This document shows, piece by piece, positions 39,917 to 49,638 of a stretch of 64,000 nucleotides of DNA. The DNA lies in assembly GCA_030263805.2 (NCBI GenBank), contig CP136010.1:2743001-2807000 (forward strand). The letters are read 5' to 3'. The notes below the pieces were generated by a model that had not been told where the DNA came from, ran no database searches, and saw only the letters and a list, made by a program, of their open reading frames with translations. The translations under genes were made by a program, and so were the position numbers. How positions within the stretch are numbered: position 1 is the first letter of the stretch; each line of letters begins with the position of its first letter. Source of the stretch: Pseudomonas sp. FeN3W. GTDB lineage: Bacteria; Pseudomonadota; Gammaproteobacteria; Pseudomonadales; Pseudomonadaceae.

Positions 39917-42900
39917 ATGAAGACGTTCTTCGGCAAACTCGGCGCCATACTGCGCCGAACCTGGGTCTGGAGCCTGCTGCTGGTCCTGCTGCTGGCGGTC
40001 CTGGTGTGGTTCGTCGGGCCGCTGCTGGCGGTGAATGACCATCGGTTCTGGGAGTCATCCAGCAGCCGCCTGCTGAGCATCAGCGTGCTGTTCCTCGGCT
40101 GGGGCCTGGCCATGGTCTTCGCCAGCTGGCGCGCCAGCGCGCGCAAGAAGCGCGACGCCGAGGACCAGGACGTTCAGGAGCAGCTGCGCCGCGACGGTCT
40201 GATCGGCGAGGAGCAACAGGAGTTGCGCCATCGCTTCAAGCAGGCGCTGCGTACCCTGAAGACCTCCAGCCTCTATCGTGGGCGCAGCGAGAAATGGCGC
40301 AGCGAGCTGCCCTGGTACCTGCTGATCGGCCCGCAGGGTAGCGGCAAGACCAGCCTGCTGGATTTCTCCGGGCTGGATTTCCCGCTCAACCGCAGCGAGC
40401 AGCAGCGCCTGACCAAGGATGTCTCCGGCACCCGCTATGCCGACTGGTATTTCGCCGATCATGCGGTGCTGATCGACACCGCCGGCCGCTATCTGTCCCA
40501 GCCCGACGCAGCCGTCGACGGCAGCGCCTGGGACACCCTGCTCGGCCTGCTGCGCAAGCGTCGCGCACGACCGCTCAACGGCGTGCTGGTCAACCTGCCG
40601 GTGGACCAGCTGCTAGGCGGCAATGAACTGGAGCTGGAAAACCTCGCCCGCCAGACCCGCCAGCGCCTGCACGAGATCCATCAGCGTCTGAACGTCGACG
40701 TGCCGGTCTACCTGGTGCTGAGCAAGGCCGATCGGATTCTCGGTTTCGACGAGTTCTTCGATCAGCTGTCCCGCGAGGAAAGCGATCAGGTACTCGGTGC
40801 AAGCTTCCGTAAGGAGCAGAACGGCAGCGATGCGCAGGTGGTGCGCGAGGAGTTCGAGGAACTGCTGCGCCGGCTGAACAGCCAGGTAATCATGCGCATG
40901 CACCAGGAACGCGATACCCAGCGCCGCGGCCGCATTCTCGACTTCCCGCATCAGCTGGGGCAGATCGGCGAGCGTCTGAGCCTGTTCATCGAACTGGCCT
41001 TCGCCGGCAACCGTTACCAGCGTGCCAGCCAACTGCGTGGCTTCTACCTGACCAGCGCGCCACAGCTGCGCGAGGGTCTCGACCCGCTCACCGCCGGCAT
41101 TGGCCGCCAGCTCGGCCTGGCCAGTAGTGCGCTACCGACCTTGCGCAGCGGCCGCGCGCGCTTCATCAATCAGCTGCTCAGCCGAGTGATCTTTCCCGAA
41201 GCCGAACTGGCGGGCCTCGACCAGCGCGAGGTCCGCCGCATCGACTGGGGCCAACGCGCGCTTTATGCCGGCGCCTTCGGTTGCCTGGTGCTGTTCGGCG
41301 GCGCCTGGGCACTGAACTTCTCCAGCAACCACGAGCGCCTCGAACAGCTGCGGGACATCGCCCAGACGCTGGGCGGCGAACGCAAGACCATCGAGGCAGA
41401 AGACGAAGCACTGCGCACCCTCAAGGTGCTGGATGGCAGCTACGCGGCAACCCAGGTCTTTCCGCCCAGGGACGATGTGTCCTGGCTGCGCCGCGGTGGC
41501 CTGTACCAGGGCGAGGCGGTCGATCCGACATTGCACGACGCCTACCGCCGCGATCTGGAAACGCTGCTGCTGCCACGTGTCGGCCGTCAGTTGGAAGCAC
41601 AGATTCGCGCCAACCTGAACGACCGCGAACAACTGCTCGGCAGCCTGCGCGCGTACCTCATGCTGAACCTGGCCGAACGCCGTGATGCGGCCTTTCTCAA
41701 GGACTGGCTGGCCGCCGACTGGTCGCTGCGTCATGGCGGCAACGCGGTTGCCCAACAAGGCCTGAACACCCATTTTTCCCGCCTGCTGGAGGAGTCGTTC
41801 GTGCCCTATCAGCTGAACGACAGTCTGGTGGCCAAGGCCCGTGCCCAGCTGCGCAGCGAATCGCTGGCGGCAGTGGTATACCGCATGCTGCGCGATCAGG
41901 CGCGCAACCTTCCCGACTATCGACTGAACACGCAGCTCGGTCCGCAGGCGTCCCTGTTCGTCGGTGGCGACTATGCGATTCCCGGCTTCTACACCCAGCG
42001 CGGCTATAACAAGCTGTTCGTCGCCCAGGGCGCCGAGCTGGTTAGCGAGATCCTGCGCGACAACTGGGTGCTGGGCGAAGGTGACAGCCTCAGCGCCAAG
42101 GACCTCGGCCGCCTGTTGGTGGAAATGGAGCAGCTGTACTTCCGCGACTACGCCACGCACTGGAGCGAGGCGATCGCTCAGCTGAACATCCTCCCGGCCG
42201 GTAGTGCGGCCGAGGGTGCCGCGCAGCTCGCCGGGCTCACCGCAGCCAACTCGCCGCTGCTGCAACTGCTGCTGGCGGTGCGGGAAAACACCCGCTTTGC
42301 CGGTCTCGCCGACGCGACTGCGGAGGCCGGCGACCTGGCCGATGCCGCCCAGAACGCTGGCGGCAAGCTTGGCAAAGCGGCCAAACTGGCCACCGCCGCG
42401 GCGGAACAGGCACAAGCTGCGCTGCTGAAGAATGTACCGGACACCGCACGCAAGACCCTCGAACGCCGCTTCGCGCCGCTGCACCAGCTGCTCGACGAAA
42501 ACGGCGCGACTGGCCCGGAGCTGACGGCAAGCCTGCAGGCACTCGACGCCCTGCAATTGCAGCTGGCCGCGCTGGCCCACGCCAGCGCACCGGAACAGGC
42601 TGCCTTCGAGATGGCCAAGGCGCGCATGGGCGGCCAGCGCGACGCCATCAACCAGCTGCGCAGCAGTGCTGCTCGGCTGCCGCAACCGGTCGGCAAGTGG
42701 CTTGGTCTGCTGGCCGAGGACAGCTGGTCGCTGGTCCTCAGCGACGCCTATCACTATCTCAACCAGCGCTATCGCAACGAGCTCTACGCCAGCTACCGCG
42801 GTGCCCTGCGCGAGCGCTATCCGTTCAGTGCCCACAGCGCCAGCGACGTCGCCCTCGCCGACTTCCGCGAGTTCTTCAAGGCCCAGGGCCTGGCGGACAG

Positions 42901-43456
42901 CTTCTTCGAGCGCTACCTCAAGCCCTTCGTCAGCGGCAGCGCCGACCAGTACCAGCTGCGCCGCGTCGACGGCCGCGGCCTGCCGCTGTCCGAGCAATTC
43001 CTTGCGCAGATGAGCCGGGCGCAGACCATTCGCCGCAGCTTCTTCGCCGAGAACCCCAACGAACCGCAGATCCTGTTCAAGCTCGAACCCTATTCGCTGG
43101 ATTCGAGCCTCGGCCGCGCCGATTTCCGCTTCGGCAACCAACAGCTGGAATACCGCCACGGCCCGATCGTGCAGACCGCCTTCCGCTGGCCGGCCGAAGC
43201 CGACGATGGGCGCACCAGCCTGGTAGTGGAAGAACTCGGCGGCCGCCGCGTCGGCATCGAGAAGAACACCGGGCCCTGGTCGCTGTTCCGCCTGATCGAT
43301 CTGATGCAAGTGGATTACCACAGCGGCCGCGACGTGCTGATGCTCAAGGCCGATCTCGGCGGCCTGCGCGCCAACTACCTGCTGCACGCCCAGCGCTCGC
43401 CGAATCCGTTCGACCTCGCACTGTTGCGCGGCTTCAAGCTGCCGGCGGCACTGTGA
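39917..43456 (+). CDS. tssM: T6SS inner-membrane protein TssM (IcmF family)
   Basis: This 1179-residue core protein of the membrane complex has two N-terminal transmembrane helices (about 12-35 and 48-65), a cytoplasmic GTPase-like domain with Walker A GPQGSGKTSLLD (about 137-148), a third helix near 450 (YAGAFGCLVLFGGAWALNF) and a large periplasmic region ending in the TssJ-binding beta domain. Length is normal for the family. Its stop overlaps the start of pppA (TGATG). Confidence 0.97.
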   Translation: MKTFFGKLGAILRRTWVWSLLLVLLLAVLVWFVGPLLAVNDHRFWESSSSRLLSISVLFLGWGLAMVFASWRASARKKRDAEDQDVQEQLRRDGLIGEEQQELRHRFKQALRTLKTSSLYRGRSEKWRSELPWYLLIGPQGSGKTSLLDFSGLDFPLNRSEQQRLTKDVSGTRYADWYFADHAVLIDTAGRYLSQPDAAVDGSAWDTLLGLLRKRRARPLNGVLVNLPVDQLLGGNELELENLARQTRQRLHEIHQRLNVDVPVYLVLSKADRILGFDEFFDQLSREESDQVLGASFRKEQNGSDAQVVREEFEELLRRLNSQVIMRMHQERDTQRRGRILDFPHQLGQIGERLSLFIELAFAGNRYQRASQLRGFYLTSAPQLREGLDPLTAGIGRQLGLASSALPTLRSGRARFINQLLSRVIFPEAELAGLDQREVRRIDWGQRALYAGAFGCLVLFGGAWALNFSSNHERLEQLRDIAQTLGGERKTIEAEDEALRTLKVLDGSYAATQVFPPRDDVSWLRRGGLYQGEAVDPTLHDAYRRDLETLLLPRVGRQLEAQIRANLNDREQLLGSLRAYLMLNLAERRDAAFLKDWLAADWSLRHGGNAVAQQGLNTHFSRLLEESFVPYQLNDSLVAKARAQLRSESLAAVVYRMLRDQARNLPDYRLNTQLGPQASLFVGGDYAIPGFYTQRGYNKLFVAQGAELVSEILRDNWVLGEGDSLSAKDLGRLLVEMEQLYFRDYATHWSEAIAQLNILPAGSAAEGAAQLAGLTAANSPLLQLLLAVRENTRFAGLADATAEAGDLADAAQNAGGKLGKAAKLATAAAEQAQAALLKNVPDTARKTLERRFAPLHQLLDENGATGPELTASLQALDALQLQLAALAHASAPEQAAFEMAKARMGGQRDAINQLRSSAARLPQPVGKWLGLLAEDSWSLVLSDAYHYLNQRYRNELYASYRGALRERYPFSAHSASDVALADFREFFKAQGLADSFFERYLKPFVSGSADQYQLRRVDGRGLPLSEQFLAQMSRAQTIRRSFFAENPNEPQILFKLEPYSLDSSLGRADFRFGNQQLEYRHGPIVQTAFRWPAEADDGRTSLVVEELGGRRVGIEKNTGPWSLFRLIDLMQVDYHSGRDVLMLKADLGGLRANYLLHAQRSPNPFDLALLRGFKLPAAL

Positions 43457-44187
43457 TGAGCGCGACGGCATGCAGCTGGCGCAGCGTGGCGCGCACCGAC
43501 ACCGGCAAGGTGCGGGCGCGCAACGAGGATGCCTTCCTCGACCTGCCGCAGACGGGGCTGTGGGCCGTGGCCGACGGCATGGGCGGACACCAGAACGGCG
43601 CGCTGGCCAGTCGCTTGATCGTCGAACAGCTGGCCGATCTTTCCGCTGCGGGTGACCTGCCGGAGCGGGTGCTGGCGCTGCGGCGCTGCCTGCATGAATT
43701 GAATCGGCGGCTCAGCCAGGAACTGACGGTCACCGCCGCACGTCCTGACCCGGTGATCGGCAGCACCGTAGTCGCCCTCCTCGTGGAGGATGACCGTGCG
43801 GCATGCATCTGGGCCGGCGACAGCCGCTGTTATCTGTGGCGCGGCGGCCGTCTCTATCAGCTGTCACGCGACCACTCCTTGTTGCAGCAACTGATCGACG
43901 AGCAGCAGCTCAGCCCCGAGCTGGCCGCCAAACACCCGGCCGCCCATGCGCTGACCCGCGCCATCGGGGCCAGTGAAAAGCTGGAGCTGGACATACTCGA
44001 GTTCGACGTGTTTCCCGGCGACACGCTGTTGTTGTGTAGCGATGGGCTTCATCAAAGCATGTCCGCCGATGCCCTCGGTGCAGCACTCAGCCTGCCATCC
44101 ACTCACCTGGCACTGGAACGGCTGTTTCGCCAGGCATTGAAGGGGCCGGCGCGGGACAACATCAGCGCCGTGGTGATCCGCCGATGA
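43456..44187 (+). CDS. pppA: T6SS PP2C-type protein phosphatase PppA (Stp1)
   Basis: This 243-residue serine/threonine phosphatase has the PP2C metal-binding motifs: VRARNEDAFLD (motif 1), VADGMGGHQNG (motif 2), WAGDSRCYL and the C-terminal ARDNISAVVI. It should dephosphorylate Fha and so switch off T6SS activity. It overlaps tssM at its start and the kinase gene at its end (ATGA), so phosphatase and kinase are translationally coupled. Confidence 0.95.
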   Translation: MSATACSWRSVARTDTGKVRARNEDAFLDLPQTGLWAVADGMGGHQNGALASRLIVEQLADLSAAGDLPERVLALRRCLHELNRRLSQELTVTAARPDPVIGSTVVALLVEDDRAACIWAGDSRCYLWRGGRLYQLSRDHSLLQQLIDEQQLSPELAAKHPAAHALTRAIGASEKLELDILEFDVFPGDTLLLCSDGLHQSMSADALGAALSLPSTHLALERLFRQALKGPARDNISAVVIRR

Positions 44188-45161
44188 ACGCACGGCAACT
44201 GCAGGCCAGCGACCTCACCTACTTTGCCCTGGCGTCTACCGCGGCCACGCCTGCAGCGGTCGAACCGAAGGCAGTCCCCGGCGAGCTGCCGGACGTACTC
44301 GGCGGCCGCTACCGGATCGAACGCCTGCTCGGCGTCGGCGGCATGGGCGCGGTCTATCGCGCGCGTGACCTGCTGCGCGAACAGTTCGGCGATCCGGAAC
44401 CCTACGTGGCACTGAAGACACTCAGCGAGGATTTCGCCGAATACCCCGACGCCAGCGCGCTGCTCTACAGCGAATACGCGCTGACCACACGCCTCAGCCA
44501 TCGCCATGTGGTGCGTCTGTACAACTTCGACATCGACCCGGGCAGCCAGCGCGCCTTCATCACCCTGGAGCTGCTCAAGGGGCCAACCCTTGACCAGCTG
44601 CTGTGCGAGCGCCCGCAGGGCATGGCCTGGAGCGAACTGCAGGGCATCGCGTTGCCACTGCTGGAAGCGTTGAGCTATTCCCACAGCCTGGGCGTGCTGC
44701 ATGGCGACCTGAAACCGAGCAACGTGATGCTCGCCGATGACGGCCTGCGCCTGTTCGACTACGGCCTCGGCCAATCGCTGGAAGGCCTGCTGCCCGGCCT
44801 GCCGCGTCTGTGCCGCACGCGTTTTGCGGCCTGGACGCCGCGCTATGCGGCACTGGAGCTGCTCGACGGCAGCGAGCTGACCGCCAGCGCCGATATCTAC
44901 GCGCTGGCCTGCGTGCTCTACGAACTGGCCAGCGGCAGCCATCCGTTTCGCCGGCTCAGCGCCCGCCAGGCCAAGGCGATGGAACTGGACCGCGCCCTGC
45001 AACGACCGCCGCAACTGCCCGCGCACTGCTGGCCGGCACTGCGTCTGGCGCTGGCATTCGACGAGGCGCAGCGCAGCATCGATGCAGCGGGCCTGTTGCA
45101 CGCCTTCAGCCGCCCCGTACCGAGCCGCTGGCAGCGCTGGTTCGGGCACACCCATGGATGA
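44184..45161 (+). CDS. T6SS serine/threonine protein kinase (Stk1/PpkA family)
   Basis: This 325-residue Hanks-type kinase has the glycine loop LLGVGGMGAVYRARD, the catalytic lysine in YVALKTLSEDF, the loop VLHGDLKPSNVML (HGD in place of HRD) and the metal motif as DYG. No transmembrane helix or periplasmic sensor domain is present, unlike PpkA of the H1-type system. It therefore resembles the soluble Stk1 of H2-type clusters. It should phosphorylate Fha. The C-terminus is short after the kinase domain. Confidence 0.92.
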   Translation: MNARQLQASDLTYFALASTAATPAAVEPKAVPGELPDVLGGRYRIERLLGVGGMGAVYRARDLLREQFGDPEPYVALKTLSEDFAEYPDASALLYSEYALTTRLSHRHVVRLYNFDIDPGSQRAFITLELLKGPTLDQLLCERPQGMAWSELQGIALPLLEALSYSHSLGVLHGDLKPSNVMLADDGLRLFDYGLGQSLEGLLPGLPRLCRTRFAAWTPRYAALELLDGSELTASADIYALACVLYELASGSHPFRRLSARQAKAMELDRALQRPPQLPAHCWPALRLALAFDEAQRSIDAAGLLHAFSRPVPSRWQRWFGHTHG

Positions 45162-45181
45162 CATCAGGACAAGGAAAGCCC

Positions 45182-47266
45182 ATGTTCAACGCGGCCAACG
45201 AAACCCATTTCAGCCTCACCCTGGAAGGCGTCGCACACGATTTCAAGGTGCTCGAATTCCAGGGCCGCGAGGCCATCAGCCAGCCCTATCGCTTCGACCT
45301 GGAACTGGTCAGCGAGCGCCCCGACCTGGATCTACAGGCACTGCTGCATAAGCCCGCCTTTCTCGCCTTCGACCCCGCCGGCATGGGCATCCACGGCCTG
45401 GTCCACCGCATCGCCCAGGGTGAATCGGGCAAGCGCCTGACCCGCTACCGGCTCACGCTCGTGCCGCAGTTGGCCTATCTCGTCCACAGCACCAACCAGC
45501 GCATCTTCCAGCACCTCAGCGTGCCGCAGATCGTCGCCCAGGTGCTCGAGGAACACGGCATCCAGGCCAACGCCTACCGCTTCCAACTCGGCCCGGTGGT
45601 CTACCCACCGCGCGAGTATTGCGTGCAGTACGACGAATCCGACCTGCACTTCATTCAGCGTCTGTGCCAGGAAGAAGGTATCCACTACCACTTCGAGCAC
45701 AGCACGACAGGTCATGCGCTGGTCTTCGGCGATGATCAGACCAGCTTCGCCAGGCTCGGCCAGCCGACCGCCTATCTGCAGGACAACGGCATGACGGCCG
45801 ACGAGCCGGTGATCAAGCGCTTCGCCGTGCGCGTCGCGACCCGCACCAGCCGCGTCAGCCGTCGTGATTACGACTTCGAACAACCCAGGCTACTGATGGA
45901 AGCGGCCCATCGCGGCGAGCCGGCGGCGGACGCCATGCCGCAGCCCGACCTGGAAGACTACGACTATCCGGGCCGCTTCACCGAACGCGCCCATGGCAAG
46001 CACCTGTCGCAACGCGCTTTGGAACGCCACCGCCACGACTACCGCCTGGGCGAGGGCAACAGCGACCAGCCGCGACTGGTCAGCGGCCATCTACTGGAAA
46101 TCTCCGACCACCCGCGCCGCGAATGGAACGACCTCTGGCTGCTCACCGAGGTGCTGCATGAAGGCAAGCAGCCGCAGGTGTTGGAGGAGTCGGTACTGGA
46201 GCTCCCCTCTCCCTCCGGAAGAGGGGCTGGGGGGGAGGGCGCTCCAGGCAACGCTCAGTTCCATCAGGGCTACCGCAACCGCTTCAGCGCCACGCCCTGG
46301 GACATCCCCTTCCGCCCGGCCCTTCACCATCCTAAACCGAAGGTGCTCGGTAGCCAGACCGCCGTGGTCACCGGCCCCGCCGGCGAAGAGATCCACTGCG
46401 ACGAGTACGGCCGCGTAAAAGTCCAGTTCCACTGGGATCGCGAAGGCCAGGCCGACGACAAGACCAGCTGCTGGCTGCGCGTCTCCTCCAGCTGGGCCGG
46501 CGACCGCTACGGCGGCATCGCCATCCCGCGGGTCGGCATGGAGGTGCTGGTGACCTTCCTCGAAGGCGATCCCGACCAGCCGCTGGTGACCGGCTGCCTG
46601 TACCACAAGGAGCATCAGGTCCCCTACGACCTCCCGGCCAACAAGACCCGCACGCTGTTCAAGACCCTGAGCAGCCCGGGCGGTGGCGGCTACAACGAAC
46701 TGCGCATCGAAGACCGCCAGGGCGCCGAGCAGATCTACGTCCACGCCCAGCGCGACTGGGACGAGAACATCGAGCACGACCAGAAGATCCGCGTCGGCCA
46801 CGAACGCCACGAAACCGTCGAAGCCAACAGCTACAGCGAGTTCCGCGCCGAGGAGCACCTCATCATCGCAGGCGATCGCAAGGTCGAAGTCAAACCCGAC
46901 GACCACCTCACCATCGCCCAGACCCAGCACATCAAGCTCGGCACCGCCCAGCTGACCAGGGCCGGCCGCGAGATACACCTCAAGGCCGGGCAGAAAATGG
47001 TCATCGAAGCCGGCGTCGAACTGACCCTCAAGGCCGGCGGCAGCTTCATCAAGCTCGACCCCGGCGGCATCACCGTCTCCGGCCCGCTGGCGCGAATCAA
47101 CGCCGGCGGCGCACCGGGCAAGGGTTCGGGGATCAAGATCAAATCACCGGTGCTACCGGGAATGGCAGATAGCGACAAGGCCGGAAGCCTACTAGAGCAG
47201 GCAATGCCGGGTAAGGCGGACAGCTTGCTCAGCAAACGCAAGCGCTCGCTCAATTTTTCAGGCTAA
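45182..47266 (+). CDS. vgrG: T6SS spike protein VgrG (copy 2)
   Basis: This 694-residue protein has the same architecture as copy 1: gp27/gp44-like part (1 to about 335), OB-fold (about 395-475) and beta-helix needle (about 500-635), ending in a short basic tail (KSPVLPGMADSDKAG...SKRKRSLNFSG). Residues 341-353 are the translated REP-like repeat. From that point through the needle start, the DNA is nearly identical to copy 1, while the N-terminal third and the tail diverge. AAGGAA precedes ATG 45182. No adaptor gene follows; the GH19 effector gene is directly downstream, so loading may be direct onto the spike or tail. Confidence 0.96.
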   Translation: MFNAANETHFSLTLEGVAHDFKVLEFQGREAISQPYRFDLELVSERPDLDLQALLHKPAFLAFDPAGMGIHGLVHRIAQGESGKRLTRYRLTLVPQLAYLVHSTNQRIFQHLSVPQIVAQVLEEHGIQANAYRFQLGPVVYPPREYCVQYDESDLHFIQRLCQEEGIHYHFEHSTTGHALVFGDDQTSFARLGQPTAYLQDNGMTADEPVIKRFAVRVATRTSRVSRRDYDFEQPRLLMEAAHRGEPAADAMPQPDLEDYDYPGRFTERAHGKHLSQRALERHRHDYRLGEGNSDQPRLVSGHLLEISDHPRREWNDLWLLTEVLHEGKQPQVLEESVLELPSPSGRGAGGEGAPGNAQFHQGYRNRFSATPWDIPFRPALHHPKPKVLGSQTAVVTGPAGEEIHCDEYGRVKVQFHWDREGQADDKTSCWLRVSSSWAGDRYGGIAIPRVGMEVLVTFLEGDPDQPLVTGCLYHKEHQVPYDLPANKTRTLFKTLSSPGGGGYNELRIEDRQGAEQIYVHAQRDWDENIEHDQKIRVGHERHETVEANSYSEFRAEEHLIIAGDRKVEVKPDDHLTIAQTQHIKLGTAQLTRAGREIHLKAGQKMVIEAGVELTLKAGGSFIKLDPGGITVSGPLARINAGGAPGKGSGIKIKSPVLPGMADSDKAGSLLEQAMPGKADSLLSKRKRSLNFSG
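46202..46246 (+). repeat. REP-like repeat inside vgrG copy 2
   Basis: The segment begins CTCCCCTCTCCCTCCGGAAG and continues with AGGGGCTGGGGGGGAGGG. It is the same element as in vgrG copy 1 with a few substitutions that weaken the palindrome but keep the reading frame. Confidence 0.7.
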
Positions 47267-47276
47267 GAACAGGACA

Positions 47277-47298
47277 GAGCCGGCTGCGCAGCCGGCTC
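47277..47298 (+). repeat. Perfect 22-base palindrome between vgrG copy 2 and the effector gene
   Basis: GAGCCGGCTGC and GCAGCCGGCTC form an 11-bp stem with no loop. There is no T-run, so it may shape expression between vgrG and effector more than end transcription. Confidence 0.6.
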
Positions 47299-47319
47299 GA
47301 ACGCAAGGAAGCATCGAAC

Positions 47320-49638
47320 ATGGCCGAACACAAGCCGATCAATTGGGCTTATCCGTTTCCCAGCAAGGACACCAGCCACAATCCGCTGCAACTGCTTACA
47401 CATATGGCCCAGGCCAAAGGCGGGTTCTACCCCACCGGCGAAAACGGCTTATGGCATGGCGGCGTGCATTTCGACGAAGGCACGGCCGCTGTATTCGACC
47501 AGTCGAGCGTGCGCTGTATCGCCGACGGCGAGGTGATTGCCTACCGCATCGACCAGCGCTACCCGGTCAGCGAATTCACCGACGAGATTCCCTTGGTCAA
47601 ACGTGCGCCCTTTTCCACGGGGTTCGTGCTGGTCAAGCACAGCCTGCAGCCGCCGCCACTGAAGAACGCTGACGGCAGCATCGTCGAAGGACAAACCCCT
47701 CCAAGCCTCACCCTCTACAGCCTGTACATGCACCTGCTGGATTGGGCGGGCTACCAGGCACAAGCGGACCTTCCGCGCCCCGCCTTCTGGGAAACCAAAC
47801 GCTATACCGTGAATACGCAGCACGATGGCCTGAGCGTTCGCGCAGGTCCGAGCAAGCACACCACCAAGCTGTCGGAGCTGTCCAAGGGTGCCGAGCTCAC
47901 CATCGGCGAGACGGAAGGCGAGTTCAGCAAGCTGCTCAGCCTCATCAGCGGGACGGCACAACCCGCCCTATCAGCCGACGACGAGGGGCACATACCCGGC
48001 TATGTATCCACCAGCTTGCTCAAACCGCACAGCGAGCCAGCGGAATACGACAAGGTAGTCGTTCTCGACAGCGGAGTGCCGATCAAGGCAGGTGACCTTA
48101 TTGGCCATCCCGGCCTGTACCAGAATCACGACAGCGCTGCTCAGCGCATGGTCCATGTCGAACTGTTCAGCTGCGACGATGTGCCCGCGTTCATCGCCCG
48201 GAGCCGCGCCTGGGCCAGTCGCTTGCCGGACGACCAGAAAACCCTGCTCAAGGTCTATAAAGGCGCGAGCAAACTGATCCCGCACCGGGAGAATATCAGC
48301 GCCGAAAACCCGCCCAAGCTGGACGACGACGGCACGCAGATCGGCGTCGACCTGATCATTCCGCAGTCCTTGCTGGATGAGCTTCCCGCTTCGAGAAAAA
48401 TCCAGGTCAAGGATGGCGCTGACAACACTATGCACTGGTGGCGGCTGGACGGCCTGTTCGCCGACGCTGACGGCAATCCCATCGACGGCTGGCTCGCCGA
48501 GCAGGAGCTGATCACTACTCGCCACAGCCCGTGGGAGTGGGAAGGCTTCCAGTGCATCGAGGAAACCGGAACGCCCCTCGAAAAGCTCGCCTACGCTTTC
48601 AATGCCAGAGGCCTGCTGAGCGCAGACGAACAGCACAACTACCGGGCGCAGATCAGCAAGGCCGATGGCGGCCCAATCGTAACGCTCGCTCGTCTCTACG
48701 ATATCACCGATACCGATAAGGATGGCGTACTGACCAGCGCTGAAATCCGAGCAGCGCTGGCCAGGCCTTGGCACGCTCAAGTACTCGGTCAACTGGTTGC
48801 AAGATATGAAAGCGAGTGGTTCTGGAACAAGGCCAAGTGGGATGAGCTTGATCCCTTGTTAGCGGAGGAGCCCGGAAAACCGAACCTTGTTTGGGAGGTG
48901 GAAAAGCAGCGAATCGAGACGTTGAGTTGGTGGAGCGATTTAGCTGGGAGACATGGGATTCCTACGAGCGGAATAATGTGGAATATTTCACCAAACGGTT
49001 TTTTATCAAGCTTCGCCAACAGGGCTCTTCTGGTTTCTAGAGCAACGCTTGCATATATCATGAACTCAGCTTCCGACGAGATACTCGATAAGTACCTTCT
49101 TCCGATCAACAATACGCTTGAAGCATTTGAAATAAACACACCTCTTCGTATAGCACATTTTTTGTCTCAAATAGGGCATGAAACAGGAGAGCTACGGTAC
49201 TCTGCGGAACTCAGCTCTGGCAAACAATACGAAGGTCGTTCAGACCTGGGAAACACCCAAGCAGGCGACGGGAAAAAATTTAAAGGGCGCGGACTCTTGC
49301 AAATAACTGGGCGAAGCAATTACGAAGCCTGCGAAGCCTTTCTAAAAAACATAAAAGAGTTCGAAAACCTCGATATTACAAGTTCCACTGAGCGCGCAGA
49401 GCAGCTGGCGTACAATCCAAAGCTTGCAGCACTCGCATCCGGCTACTACTGGGCTATGCTGAAACCTAACTTAAATGCAGCCGCTGATAGCGATGACTTA
49501 TTTTGGGTATCAGTCTACGTGAATGGATGGGCAAGGCAGGACAGGCCATTCTACCCAAACAGAAGCAAAGAACCTAACAACATGCATCACCGCGCGCAAA
49601 TGCTGGAACGAGCAAAGCGAGCTTTGGGAATTCTATGA
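47320..49638 (+). CDS. T6SS peptidoglycan-hydrolase effector with C-terminal GH19 domain
   Basis: This 772-residue protein has four recognisable parts. The N-terminus (about 30-290) looks like a degenerate M23-type fold (GLWHGGVHFDEG, YSLYMHL, VHVEL), interrupted by an SH3-like segment (GLSVRAGPSKHTTKL, about 170-200). A single EF-hand loop follows (DTDKDGVLTSAE, about 463-474). The C-terminus (about 560-772) is a GH19 chitinase/lysozyme-like domain with the catalytic glutamate in GHETGE (about 620) and KFKGRGLLQITGRSNY. It should cut glycan strands in the target periplasm. After about 48790 the DNA becomes much more AT-rich, as if the toxic domain was acquired separately. Its stop overlaps the start of a secreted immunity protein (ATGA). 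Confidence 0.88.
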   Translation: MAEHKPINWAYPFPSKDTSHNPLQLLTHMAQAKGGFYPTGENGLWHGGVHFDEGTAAVFDQSSVRCIADGEVIAYRIDQRYPVSEFTDEIPLVKRAPFSTGFVLVKHSLQPPPLKNADGSIVEGQTPPSLTLYSLYMHLLDWAGYQAQADLPRPAFWETKRYTVNTQHDGLSVRAGPSKHTTKLSELSKGAELTIGETEGEFSKLLSLISGTAQPALSADDEGHIPGYVSTSLLKPHSEPAEYDKVVVLDSGVPIKAGDLIGHPGLYQNHDSAAQRMVHVELFSCDDVPAFIARSRAWASRLPDDQKTLLKVYKGASKLIPHRENISAENPPKLDDDGTQIGVDLIIPQSLLDELPASRKIQVKDGADNTMHWWRLDGLFADADGNPIDGWLAEQELITTRHSPWEWEGFQCIEETGTPLEKLAYAFNARGLLSADEQHNYRAQISKADGGPIVTLARLYDITDTDKDGVLTSAEIRAALARPWHAQVLGQLVARYESEWFWNKAKWDELDPLLAEEPGKPNLVWEVEKQRIETLSWWSDLAGRHGIPTSGIMWNISPNGFLSSFANRALLVSRATLAYIMNSASDEILDKYLLPINNTLEAFEINTPLRIAHFLSQIGHETGELRYSAELSSGKQYEGRSDLGNTQAGDGKKFKGRGLLQITGRSNYEACEAFLKNIKEFENLDITSSTERAEQLAYNPKLAALASGYYWAMLKPNLNAAADSDDLFWVSVYVNGWARQDRPFYPNRSKEPNNMHHRAQMLERAKRALGIL

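Noticed and set aside
41132..43471. Minus-strand ORF of 779 codons
   Set aside because: Antisense shadow of tssM.
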